64,000 nt of DNA from Pratylenchus scribneri (lineage: Eukaryota > Nematoda > Chromadorea > Rhabditida > Pratylenchidae): assembly GCA_030063045.1 (NCBI GenBank), contig JAQSEB010000034.1, positions 1,550,001 to 1,614,000 of the forward strand, written 5' to 3'. Under the pieces are notes generated by a model, which was not told where the DNA came from, did not search any database, and saw nothing but the letters and a program-made list of their open reading frames with translations. This document shows positions 20,367-31,888 of this stretch, piece by piece. How positions within the stretch are numbered: the stretch's first letter is position 1; each line of letters opens with the position of its first letter. A program made the translations under genes and the position numbers.

Positions 20367-22750
20367 TTATAATTGTTGCGTTGAATTTCCATTCCAAGTA
20401 GCCTCATTGTCCGAATGGTCATCATCATCCGTGTTGAATCGTTGAAAATTGCCATCCTTTAAAATGAGAAATTAAAAATAATAAAATAAAAATTGGAAAC
20501 CTTCAATGTTCGTCCAGTTTTTTCTTCCTTTGCCGCAGATTGTTGATTCCTTGCATTTTCTACCGGTGGTTTTTGATTATTATTGCCGGTGGTCCACCAT
20601 GACCGCAAAAATTGATAAATAGCAACAAATGGGAAGTAGATAATTCCAAAAAGCATGTTCAAATATCCACCGGTACCAACGAGGGAAGTATTTTGGGGGT
20701 TGTCATTCTGTGAGAATTAATACAAAATTAAACACAAAAATTTTATTAAAATAAATATTTATTCCACTCAGAACAATTTGTGTTGATGAAGAAAACAATA
20801 AAGTGGAATTTATAAATCAAATAAATCCGTTGTGATTCTTTTTATAATTCTCCGAAATTCCGATTGAATGAACATTGCAAAGAACATCAAGGGAGGCCCT
20901 AAGATAGAACTATTTATTCAAATTGTTCCAAGTGAAGTTCATTTGGTACTTATCGGTTATCCGGGAACAGGTTTGAAATTTTATTCCTCATTTATGATGC
21001 CAAACGTTGAGAAAAATCTTTGGCGGATAACCGATAACTCCGCTATTTTTATTTTAAATAAAAATAACTAACCGCGATGACGAGAATAACCGACGATGGA
21101 GTGAGACCGTGATCCTGCAAAATCAAATTGTTTAAAATAATCAAAAAAATAATAATAAATACCAGAAGAGATTTGTTCATTTCCGTCAACTTCCTGCGAG
21201 GATATGGCTGCACCAAAAAGAAGTTCGGAGGCTTGCGTGGCTCCTAAATTTAATAAAAATGTAAATTATCGATTATTTTTGGGATTTATCCTCACCATAC
21301 TGACAGCATCATAGACAACTTGCAGCGGCTCCTTGGATGGCAGGGACAAATTCAATGTTGAACCATCCGGGAATCGACACTGGATCCGGCATTCATCACT
21401 GAAATTAAAAATTCAATAATTTGTTTTGTCTAGGGCTTGTAAAGATTTTAGCCAAAAATAAATTTTGAAAATTTTCGACCCGAAGATTGGACCTTAACTT
21501 TTGCAAAATTTAAGTCTAGGGTTCGAGCCCGCCCAGAGGAAGGTATTTTTTTCGCGCTCACTTTTATACATTTTTATATTTTCCCTAAAACGAACGTATT
21601 AATTGGCTTGTTGATTGCCTCCGCCGCTGCTGCTGAAGTTGCCGCCTTTTCCACAACTTTTGTTGATTCGTCACTGCCGCCAGTTTCCCCTTTGTTCCGT
21701 TTGGCTCGCTCCTCCTTGTCCGCCTTCAATTGATCGCGCAGTCTCTTCAACACGGCAGCATCCTCCTCCTTCTGTTTACGGCGGGCTTCAGCCGATTCTC
21801 GCAATTCTTTTTCCCGCTGTTTTTCACGAAATTCGGCCAATGCTTTGCCTGAATAATTTTGCATAAAATGTGGATAATAAATTTTGGGTAACCTTCATTC
21901 CGGCGCTGGATTTCCTTTCGAAGTTCTTCCTCCTTCTCTTTCTGGGCCGCCGCCTTTTTGTTGTCTTCAATCAATTTTCGATAACTTAATTTAGGTCAAA
22001 TTAATTAAATTAAACTTTAAATTTACTATGCCAATTTCTCTTCTTTGGTCATCCCTTTGGTCGCCTCCGATTCAGCTTCATTTGCCATTTCCTTCTCTTC
22101 TTTGGTCATCCCTTTGGTCGCCTCCGATTCAGCTTCATTTGCCATTTCCTTCTCTTCTTTGGTCATCCCCTTGGTTGCCTCCGATTCAGCTTCATTTGCA
22201 GTTTTCTCGCCTTCAAGTTGATTAGGCTTTAGCAGCCCAGCTTCCTTCAGTTGTTCGATGTAAAGCTTCAAATACGAGAATTTTCCATCCAAATCTTAGG
22301 AATAACTAAACCTTATTTGCTTTTGAGAATGCCGCAAATAATTGATCCGATGAAAGTCCTTCCAATGCAGTTATCACCTCCAATGGTTGAGCATTTAGGC
22401 CGAGAATATAGCAAACAGGGATTGTGAGAGTCGGGAAGAATTGTGCAAATTGCTTAATTTAACTTTGTTTATGATTTGCAAAAGATTAAATATTAAAACC
22501 TGAGCGCCTTCAGAATTTTTGAGCAGCCGAATCGCAATATATGGAGTTTGTTTTGTCGCGGAACGTATGTCAAAAGAGTTCCATAATTCATCGAATTTGT
22601 TGGAGTTTTGATCTGAATTTTATCATCATCATCATATAAAAATATTAAAGAGAGCTTACCATTCTCATCGTAAATGTAGACCACCATTATTCCATTTTTC
22701 GCTTGATATTCATTTAAAGCATCGTTCACATTCCCATTGAACCACTCCAT
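20367..22750 (-). CDS. ubxn-4: UBX-domain protein UBXN-4 (UBXD2/erasin), ER-associated degradation factor
   Basis: The multi-exon gene begins MEWFNGNVNDALNEY, matching the thioredoxin-like N terminus of UBXN4. Further matches are AIRLLKNSEGAQ, FPTLTIPVCYILG and LEGLSSDQLF. A charged coiled coil (EELRKEIQRR, EFREKQREKELRESAEARR) follows, then a UBX domain with CRIQCRFPDGSTLNLSLPS and QPYPRRKLTE (the FPRR-type p97-contact turn), and a C-terminal hydrophobic hairpin (LNMLFGIIYFPFVAIYQFL). UBXN4 binds p97/VCP and sits on the ER membrane, where it promotes ER-associated degradation. An internal 19-residue segment (TANEAESEATKGMTKEEKE type) is repeated three times at 22038-22210. The last codons are NSTQQL. 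The intron 20712-21072 and the intron holding a SINE-like copy at 21.5 kb are longer than usual. Confidence 0.92.
21424..21600 (+). repeat. SINE-like repeat family S, copy 2
   Basis: In a ubxn-4 intron. It has AAAATTTTCGACCCGAAGAT, GACCTTAACTTTTGCAAAAT, the B-box-like GGGTTCGAGCCCGCCCAGAG and a CTTTTATACATTTTTATA tail. It is nearly identical over its core to copy 6 at 63.2 kb. Confidence 0.7.
22038..22210. repeat. 57-base in-frame tandem repeat within ubxn-4
   Basis: Three copies of a 57-base unit, each with CTTCTTTGGTCATCCC and GATTCAGCTTCATTTGC. They are almost identical, which implies recent expansion. Each encodes 19 acidic residues of a linker before the coiled coil, so changes in copy number keep the frame. 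Confidence 0.92.
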
Positions 22751-23688
22751 TTTTATTATTTAGATTTACTTTTTAACCTGTCTGAATATTAATTGAATAA
22801 ATGATTATTATAGGATAGGATGAGAATGGAAATTGGCCTAAAATAAACTTATGTTGGGTTTGAGTCTATTTCTGCCAAACTATAAAGCTTAGTTTAAGTT
22901 AGCTTAAACTTAAATTTGACTTCAGGATTATAAATATAAAGTTTTGCTTATTTTGTTGGACTTATTTGGTGTTAAAAATAGATGAGTTGCGATTGATTGA
23001 TGATTATTTGTTTTAATACGTCTAAAAATGCAAATGAAATGAATGAATTGAATATGAAAATATGAATGGATGTGATGATGATAATGGGATGGATATGGAT
23101 GTGATGATATGACATATGAATGATGATATGTCTATGTCTGTCTAGCCTATGTTATCTCTATGTGAAATCAATCGATAAAATTCCCCATACCGTAGTTTTG
23201 CTACCATTCGCTTCGAAAAAATAGCCAATTTTTTGGATTGTAAAACGGAGCTGAGCTAGGGCCTAAGCGTAAGGCCTAGCCTAGGGTACGTGTTTTTTTG
23301 CAATAAAGCAAAAATCAGGCTAATTTCTAGTCTCTGGGGTAGATTAGATTTTTTTTTACCAGTTTTTAATAAGGAATTTTAAAAGCGAAAACTATTTTTT
23401 GCGTTTTTGATCAAATCATGAAATTATGATTCCCACCATGATGACATGAGCTAATTTTTGACGTGAATGTGAATCTAAATCTATACTCTATAGGATACAA
23501 ATGGATTAAATTAATAATGATTATGACGAAATAGAAGATAAGTGTGAAGAAATAATTTTTTATAAAACTGTCTAAATAAAGTCATGACACATGCTTATCC
23601 GATCCAGAATATTTTAAATTTTATAAAATAAACCAAATTTCAGATTATTTGATCAATCTATTAAATACAATCCAGTCTTTCTTCTCCA
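22751..23688. other. Divergent intergenic region ubxn-4 / NAA15
   Basis: No gene seen. This 938-base region separates two start codons pointing away from each other, so it should hold both promoters. It has GATGATATGA/ATGGATGTGATGAT runs at 23035-23130 and a small palindromic patch GGCCTAAGCGTAAGGCC at about 23259. An acceptor-like CCAAATTTCAG lies 46 bases before the NAA15 ATG. Confidence 0.6.
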
Positions 23689-26600
23689 ATGACTCAATTC
23701 ATCAGTAACAGCACCCAAGCATTGCCCTCCAAAGAATTGGCGCTCTTCAGGAAAATCATAGTTACCTTTATTTTTAATTTAAAGTTTAATTATTAAATTT
23801 ATTAGAAATGCTATGAACAAAAACAATACAAAATAGCATTGCGATGTGCTAAGCAGATTCTATCCAATCCAAATCTGTCGGACCATGGAGGTTTTAATTC
23901 TTTTTTAAATAATTCCATTAATGAATTATAATTGTAGAAACACTTGCGATGAAAGGCCTTATATTGAATTGCATGGGCAAACATGAAGAAGCATTGGATA
24001 TTGTCAAAAAAGGATTAACATCCGATTTAAAATCGCACATTTGTTGGCATGTTTTTGGACTGGTTCAACGTTCCGATAAGAAATATGATGAAGCGATGAA
24101 AGCCTACAAAATGGCATTGAGAATAGAACCAGAGAATTTGCAAATACTTCGCGATCTTTCCCTTCTACAAGTCCAAATGCGCGATTTCGAAGGATATAGG
24201 GTAAGAAAAGAAAATTGTTTAAAACTACAAAATAATTTTAAAGGATTCACGTTACCAACTTCTTGTTCTGAGGCCAACAAATAAAATGGGATGGATTGGC
24301 TATGCATCCGCTTATCATTTGTTGAAAGACCATGACAGTGCATTGGACATAATCAGGGAGTTCAAGAAAAATAACAAGGTTAACTTTGGTCTAGGCCTTC
24401 TCAATTTCTCCAAATTTTAAGCCAACTTCACAAATTGACATTGAGAATAGCGAATTAATTTTATACGAAATTATGATCCTTATTGAGGCCGGCCGTTTTG
24501 AGGAAGCATTGAGGAGACTTGAGGAGGATTCCACGGCAATTTCGGATCGACAGACTTATTTTGAAACAAGAGGTTACCCAATTAAATTTACAAAAATAAT
24601 TTGATAATATTTTTAGCATCTTTATTCATCAAACTTGGTCGTTTGGATGAGGCCGAACGAGTTTATCACATTCTCATTGACCGGAATCCGGATAATGCCA
24701 TTTATTACAAAGAATTGGAGAAGTGTCAAAAATTGGATGGAAAGAATGATCAAGAAAAAATTGCTGCACTTTATGAGTCAATAATTCTGCAAAGGCCGAA
24801 AGCACCGGTTCCACAGCTTTTACAATTGACCTATTTGGAAGGGAATGCATTCGATGAGAAAATTCGAACATATTTGATTGCATGCTTTCGCAAAGGAATT
24901 CCATCGCTGTTCAAAAACCTTGTGATTCTTTATACAAATCAACGGAAGGTATTTTCCATCTAAAAATCTTAAATTTTTGTTCATTTACAGGTGAATGCAA
25001 TTGAAAGAATTCTCCTTGATTTTGTGCACAAATTTGAGGAAAACGGGTACAATCGAGTGTCATTGGATGGTAAAATTTAATGCCAAATTATTAATCGATA
25101 TATTTAAAGGAACAAATTTGCCGGAATGTCCAACCACAGTTTTATGGGTTTACTATTATTTGAGTCAACATTATGACCGGCTCAGAATTTATCAAAAAGC
25201 ATTGAAATTCATCGAGGAAGCCATCAAACATACGCCCACGCTGATTGAGCTGTACATGGTGAAAGCGAAAATATACAAGGTAAATAATAATATGAAAAAA
25301 TTAAATTTGTCGAAAATCCTCAAATTTTATAATCCAATCAATATATCTCAAAATCGAATATAATTTGATTATCTTTTGGTTCGAATTTAAATTAAACCAA
25401 TTCTAACTTAGTTTTGAACCATTAAACCAAAATTGGTTTAAACCGTTTTTAATACCCTTTAATTGATGACTAAACCATAACAAATTATATTCTATTCAAC
25501 ACGTCTTGACCAGCTCTATCCAATTTTTGGTATATTGGGTTTGTGAATTTAGGATAAACCCACCTGAAAACATTAGAATTATTTTAGCAATATATTTTAT
25601 TATTTATATTTTCTTCTAATTAAAATTTGTTTTTTTAGCATTCCGGTGATTTTGCACAAGCCGCCGATTTGATGGTCCAAGCCCAGGAATTGGACACAGC
25701 CGATCGTTATTTGAACAGTAAATGTGCAAAATATTTGTTGAGAGCCGGACAAATCCAACAGGCCGAGGAAATGTGCGCAAAATTCACCCGAGAAGGAATT
25801 GGAGCCAGCGAATCGTTGACCGAAATGCAATGCATGTGGTTCGAATGGGAATGTGCAATGGCCTATTCACGGTTGGGCAAATTCGGTGATGCACTGAAGA
25901 AATGCCATCAAATCGAACGAGTAAATATTTTAGTGCTTAAATTTTAATTTATTTTTATAATTTAGCATTTTGTAAATTTCCTCGAGGATCAATACGACTT
26001 TCACAGCTGTAATTTAATTTTAATAATTTGAAAAATATTTTTAAATTTCAGATTGCCTTCGGAAAATGACCCTTTCGACATATATAAAATTTATTCGATT
26101 TGAGGATATTCTACATTCCCAGCAATTTTATGTGAAGGCAGCAAAATTGGCCGCAACGGTTTTTAATTTTTAAATAAAACAAAATAAACGGATTATTCGA
26201 ATAGATTTATTTGGACATGATCGAAAATCCGCAAAAATTCATGGAAAAGTCGGAAATTGGGGAATCGGATGTGAGCGCAGCTGAATTGAAGAAAATGAAG
26301 AGGAAAGCGAACAAAGCGAAAGCAGTCCAGGAAAAGGAGAAACAAAACGGCCAACTTCCGGGAAAGCAATCAACGGTAAAATAATAATAATAAAAAATTA
26401 ATTTAAAAATGCTCAAATTAAGTCGAAAAAACGGGTGGATGGAGAATTGGATGTGGTTGAGCCGGAGCCATTGGACCCGAAAAAATTGGCAAAACCTCAA
26501 AACCCGCTGGATGAGGCCATCAAATTTGTGCAGCCAATTTTGCAATTGCCATGCAAAGACATCGGGTTTTGGACAATCGCCTTCCGCGTTTATTACCACA

Positions 26601-26925
26601 AAAATAAGGTTACACGTTTGTGATTTAATAAATATAAATTTATTTATTTAGCCACTGGTCATGCTGAAATGTCTAAATCAATTGATTAAATTGTCGAGCA
26701 CTGGAAGTGGAAGTGAATTAGGCGAATTGTTCAACAAATATTTGGAGAAATGTTTGTTTTTGAATAAATAAATTAATTAAAATACTGTTTTAAGACAAAC
26801 AACAAACATTTAAAAATGCAATTTTGAATGACCTATTGGCTGAACTGACGCAATCAATCCAACAGAGGATCGTCGACGGTGAAAACAACGCAAAAGATGC
26901 AACGACCATTAAAACCACACTTTAG
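23689..26925 (+). CDS. NAA15: NatA N-terminal acetyltransferase auxiliary subunit NAA15
   Basis: About 15 exons encode a TPR-rich protein that follows NAA15 along its length: [99 protein letters not shown] and [21 protein letters not shown] lysine-rich segment ([20 protein letters not shown]) follows, and the protein ends [20 protein letters not shown]15 anchors the catalytic subunit NAA10 (not in this window) to the ribosome, where NatA acetylates nascent N termini. The first exon gives [20 protein letters not shown]. One intron (25280-25638) has been lengthened by a family B repeat. Phosphorylase kinase gamma follows 452 bases downstream on the same strand. Confidence 0.96.
25365..25590. 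repeat. Dispersed repeat family B, copy 2 (NAA15 intron)
   Basis: Carries CTTAGTTTTGAACCATTAAA, AATACCCTTTAATTGATGAC, CTTGACCAGCTCTATCC and TTTAGGATAAACCC in the same order and orientation as copy 1. It accounts for most of the host intron. Confidence 0.8.
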
Positions 26926-27377
26926 TCCTCTCCAATCAACACAACGAATTGCTCAATCGACCTTCAAATTCATTCATTTGCTTATTTTGTTTTCTCACAA
27001 ATCCATCCAATTTGACCAAATCTCATCACTCTCCCTTCCAATTATAATTTTTGCTTACAATTGTCCACAAGCAAATATTCTATTTTAGTTTTATCCATCC
27101 AAATGTGGATATTTTAATCGCTCATCTGTTTTGGCTGACAAAATTGAATGATTGTTCGCTACTTTAATAAAAAATGTTGTTTTTTGAAAAGCTTTTTCTC
27201 CTTCCATTTTCATTTTAATTTGTTCGTTGTTATTCCTTATAAATAAAAAGTTTATTTGATAAATGATAAAATATTGTGAAAATAAAATTCATTTTAAAAG
27301 TTGAAACTTTTGTTTATATTTATTATTGGATTCAATTACAATTTATAAATGTTTATCCTTTTTAGGGATGAACCCTG

Positions 27378-30300
27378 ATGGCCGTTGAGCATGATCTGGA
27401 AAATGCCTTGCAGCGTTAGTTTTTTTTTTCCAAATTAAGTTTGAATTCATTTTTGATTTTTTTCAGCTGAAAGAGCGGGAGCATCTACTGATCCATTTTA
27501 CAACGACATTGAATCGGGAATATTTTACAATGTGTTCGAAGTTAAAGAGGTATTTTATAAAAATTTAGCTAATATTTTTCTGTTATTATTGGTCAATTAT
27601 ATTATAATTTTTGAGCACTCCCATCCCAATGAGTGTCATTGGCCCCTTTTTGTGATTCTGATTTGCGATTGTAATTGTAATTCTGATTTGCGATTGTAAT
27701 TGTAATTCTGATTTGCGATTGTAATTGTAATTCTGATTTGTAATTGTAATTGTAATTCGATTTGCGATTGTAATTGTAATTCTGATTTGCGATTGTAATT
27801 GTAATTCTGATTTGCGATTGTAATAGTAATTCTGATTTGCGATTGTAATTGTAATTCTGATTTGCGATTGTAATTGTAATTCTGATTTGCGATTGTAATT
27901 CTGATTTGTAATTGTAATTCTGATTTGCGATTGTAATTCTGATTTGCGATTGTAATAGTAATTCTGATTTGCGATTGTAATTGTAATTCTGATTTGCGAT
28001 TGTAATTGTAATTCTGATTTGCGATTGTAATTGTAATTCTGATTTGCGATTGTAATTGTAATTCTGATTTGCGATTGTAATTGTAATTCTGATTTGCGAT
28101 TGTAATTGTAATTCTGATTTGCGATTGTAATTGTAATTCTGATTTGCGATTGTAATTGTAATTCTGATTTGCGATTGTAATTGTAATTCTGATTTGCGAT
28201 TGTAATTGTAATTCTGATTTGCGATTATAATTGTAATTCTGATTTGCGATTGTAATTCTGATTTGTAATTGTAATTCTGATTTGCGATTGTAATTGTCTG
28301 ATTTCTCCAATAAATAGTAAATATAAATACCCAATTTCTTCATTCAAATCAATTCTACAATATTTTTTTAAGGAAGTAGGCAGAGGATTGGCTTCTGTTG
28401 TGAGAAGATGCATCGAAAAACGTAAGAATAAAGAAAATTTATAAATAAAATATTTGTTTTTTTTCCACAGAATCAAAACGAGAATATGCCGTCAAAATTG
28501 TTGATGTGAGCACGGAGAGGCAATCCGAGAAGGAGGCAAAACGGCTAAAAGAGGAGACGCTTTCCGAAATTGAATTGCTCAAATTACTTTCAGGCCATCC
28601 ATCAATAAGTATGCGAATTTAATTTTTCTGATTATAGGGTTGCCAATTAATTTATTCATCAGGAATTTTCCTATTAAAAAATTAAAATGTCTGAGGATAT
28701 AAAAACTGACTATGTTTTCTTTTTTATCATACCCAAAGCCTAGGATAACTTTTCTGATTTTTTTTGAATATTTACTCTGAATTAAATTAATTAATTATTT
28801 TTGCAGTTACCCTCCACGATTTTTACACCACACCAACATTCATTTTTACAATTTTTGAGCTGGCCCGCGGTGAATTATTCGATCAACTCAATCGAGCGGT
28901 CACATTCAGTGAGAAACGCGCCAGACCAGTGATGCGGCAATTGTTCGTTTTTTTTTTAATTTTTAATCATTCAAAATTTTGGAAAAATAGGTTCATAGGT
29001 CCCAGACTCGAAATCATACAAATGATATACCATTCGATAGTGCTCGGCGAGTTGTATAAGAAAATGCAAAAAAATTTGCGCGGCAACGACTTTCGGCCAA
29101 GTTATGGCCATTAGAAAATCGCAAAAGTGAAGGGTCCCCCCCCCCTTTGGGTCAAAAAAGTTCAAAAATATTTTTCGGCCATATTATATATCAATCGACG
29201 CGTCTCGACGAGCTGGTTATGAAAATATTGTTGGTTTAGCCCAAAACGCAAAAATAAAAAAGTTACAGTCGCGCAAAGGAAATACGGATTGGAACTGCTC
29301 CGGTGGGCATTTCAGAGTGGACTCCGGAGTGTGCGTAGCCGAAGCGCGACCAGACGAGCTTGTGGCTCGCTGCGCTCGCCACAAGCCCGTCCAGTTCCCG
29401 CGCTTCGGCTACGCACACTCCGGAGTCCACTCTTACATTCCTCCGCAGTTCCAACACATTCCAGCGAGACTAAAATGATCATAACTTTTTTATTTTCGAG
29501 TTTTATGTAAAAAGGATAGCAGATTCGTGTTCCGCTCATCGAGCCGCGTCGAATGAGCTATAATATGGCCAAAAACAAATGTTAAAAATTTTCGACCCAT
29601 AGGGGGGGACCCTTCGCTTTTATGAAAAAAATCCTTTTTAATGGCCATAACTTGGCCAAAAGTCGTTGCCGCGCAAATTTTTTTGCATATTCTTATACAA
29701 CTCGTCGAGCTCTATCGAATGGTATATCATTTGTATGAATTCGAGTCTGGGACCTATGAACCAATTTTACCAAAATTTTTGTTTTTTTTAGGTTTGATGG
29801 CGTCGATTTTATGCACGAAAAGATGATTGTTCACCGCGACCTGAAGTTGGAAAACATTCTTTGCATCGACGATAGGCGGGTTGTGATCAGCGATTTTGGT
29901 TTTGCAAAACAGCTTGAACCCGGTCAAAAACTCAAAGGTTAGTAAAGAAATTTCAATTATTTTTGGTACTAATTGAGGGAATTGAACCCACAAAATCGGA
30001 AAAGGGTGTTCGGAGGCATTTCAAAAGTTAATCCAAATTTTTAACGAGTTATTTTTTAGTGCTTTTAATACCTATACCTAAACTCTCATGATTCATCCAA
30101 TTAGCATTAACTATAATTCTTTTCCATTTCGGAAGTCTCAAAATCCTATACACCCAAAATTATTCATTTCACAACAAATTTCCACACAGATTTATTCGGC
30201 ACACCCGGCTATCTTGCACCCGAAACACTGCGATGCCAATGGTATGAAGACGCCGAGGGATATAGCCTAGAGGCGGATGATTGGGCGTTGGGCGTCATTT

Positions 30301-31108
30301 TGTACACCCTTTTGGCTGGTTATGCCCCATTCTTCCATCGGCAACAGTTACGGATGATGCGAATGATTCAGGAGGGCAAATACGAATTCAACCGGGAACA
30401 ATGGGAAAATATTACGGAGGAGGCGAAAGATTTGGTTAATATTTAATTTTTTGGACTTTATAACATTGATTTTTTGCAGATAAAACGTCTACTTAAAGTG
30501 AATGTGAATGGTAAAATTTTGGAAAAAAATTGAAATAAAAATGTATTTTTAGAGAGGATAGGAACCCGGGAATGTTTAGAGCATCCATGGATGAAATTGG
30601 GTGGCAAATCAACAATTGAACAGCAACAACAACCACCGGTGATAATGAAAAAGAATCTCGCAAAACTGTTTCGCATTGCCCAAATTTCAATTAGGTTTTG
30701 AATTTTTAGATTAAAAAATATTTAAAAATTGTGAAATTTAGATTTATGATTCGCCTAAAGAATTTGAAACAACTAAAATTGAAGCTTGATCGAGGTAGAT
30801 TAGGTATATCATTACATTTATTTTATCATTTTTTCAGAAGATTTCCGCCTACGACCGTACCGAAGCCGTGATGTACGCCATGAGGCCGAAAGTAGGCAGC
30901 ACAAAATTTTCGTATTAAAAAAATCAAAAAATTTAAAGGTGCTGCATTTGGCATTTACGGACATTGGGTGAACAGAGGATTCTATTACACAAGGGACATG
31001 TTGTTCGCGAACAGGCCGAAACCAAAATTTGTCAAATTGGGTGAAACATCCAAAGAAGCGGGCGGAAGCAACGATTCGGGCATTTCTTCGAGTGGAAGCA
31101 CAAAATAG
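27378..31108 (+). CDS. phkg-1: Phosphorylase b kinase gamma catalytic subunit
   Basis: Twelve exons (27378-27414, 27467-27549, 28373-28421, 28471-28608, 28807-28942, 29792-29937, 30190-30434, 30480-30510, 30553-30694, 30742-30794, 30838-30891, 30939-31108) join to 427 codons. Kinase motifs in order: [12 protein letters not shown] (glycine loop), EYAVKIVDV (Lys), [21 protein letters not shown] (catalytic loop), [10 protein letters not shown] (DFG), [29 protein letters not shown] and [14 protein letters not shown]. The C terminus has [20 protein letters not shown], like the calmodulin-binding regulatory end of gamma subunits. The enzyme phosphorylates glycogen phosphorylase in a complex with alpha, beta and calmodulin subunits. 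Length is close to the usual 390-410. The start follows an acceptor-like CCTTTTTAG by 12 bases. Two introns are greatly enlarged: 27550-28372 by a minisatellite and 28943-29791 by a fold-back element. Confidence 0.95.
27653..28305. repeat. 25-base minisatellite, about 27 units, in phkg intron
   Basis: A tandem array of a unit containing CTGATTTGCGATTGTAATTG (25 bases). Occasional 19-base units lack one TGTAAT, and variants read GATTGTAATAGTAATTC. It fills the intron between the exon ending at 27549 and the one at 28373. The same unit is present as a short array at 8.3-8.4 kb. Confidence 0.95.
28973..29779. mobile_element. Long fold-back element with GC-rich palindromic core
   Basis: The two halves are inverted copies of about 390 bases meeting near 29370. 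Outer ends: AAAATTTTGGAAAAATAGGT on the left against ACCAATTTTACCAAAATTTT on the right. The inner 29290-29455 is nearly perfect and GC-rich, with GAGTGGACTCCGGAGTGTGC and GTAGCCGAAGCGCG mirrored on the other side and a loop around GGCTCGCTGCGCTCGCC. Shared subterminal motifs are GGTATATCATTTGTATGA and GGCCATAACTTGGCC. It contains no open frame. It sits inside phkg intron 28943-29791 and leaves the splice sites intact, so it looks like a non-autonomous DNA transposon insertion. Confidence 0.85.
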
Positions 31109-31888
31109 CCACTTCCTTTATCAAATAATTTTCCCCTTTATCTTTTTTTTTTGAATCCCCCTCCACTTTTTTATTGTACAATTTTGTGTAATTGAAAAAG
31201 CATAGTTTTATTTTATATGGTTGAAAATAAATTTAAATAAATAAATTTTAAATCACGATAAAAGAAGGAGAAATTGATTTAGGATCATTGGAGCGTTTTA
31301 GACTTATAAATGAGAATCAGGAGCCCAGCATAGGCTCATTCGATTCGCACTGGTCAATTTAGCAAAGAAGATTTTAATTTTAAAAATTGTCGATAACTTT
31401 TTAGTTGAAAAAAAAACATTTGCTCTTCACGGGATTCGAACTTTCGTCAAAAAGAGCAAAAAGCGGAGCGTCTACCGACTGAGCTAACCATTCATTCGTA
31501 TAATGGCTTTACAAATTATACAAGGCTTTATAATTTTTCTGCGATAGATGTTAACGTTTCTTCCACCATCTGAAAAAATCAAATAATTTCTTAGAATCAT
31601 TATTAAATAAACATTTAACAAATTCGTTGAGACACTAGGACCACCTTGATGGATGAAAGTGAATTTATTCTGATAAAAATTTGAAGAAATTGGAAACTAG
31701 GTTTAAAAAATTTATTCGAGATCGATATGATTTATAGGTAAATGTTTTTAACAAAATTCTAAATGAATGAGATCTAAAATGAACCGGAAATAAAAGGAAA
31801 AGAATGGACTAGAGAACAAAATAAAAATAAAAGGGGTAAAAATATTCAGATATGCAAAATTGGGAAAATTTGGAAAAAATATTAAAAA
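31109..31888. other. Convergent 3' region phkg / TBC-8-like
   Basis: No protein gene seen. It carries AATAAA-like signals (near 31227-31245) for the + strand gene and a tRNA-like sequence at 31425-31500 (listed). The rest is AT-rich. Confidence 0.6.
31425..31500 (-). repeat. tRNA-like sequence with A and B boxes
   Basis: On the minus strand an exact A box (TAGCTCAGTCGG) is followed about 45 bases later by a B box (AGTTCGAATCC). The spacing suits RNA polymerase III. The acceptor arms do not pair and the anticodon arm is a T-rich run. It is therefore a tRNA relic or SINE head and probably not a working tRNA gene. Confidence 0.55.

Noticed and set aside
20868..21071. 67-codon plus-strand frame inside a ubxn-4 intron
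   Set aside because: It is short, lies opposite a well-supported gene and has no homologue that I recognise. It may be part of an inserted repeat.
27636..28343. Long minus-strand open frame rich in Gln, Asn and Arg
   Set aside because: It is a translation of the 25-base minisatellite, open in all frames because 25 is not a multiple of three, and it lies inside an intron of the kinase gene.
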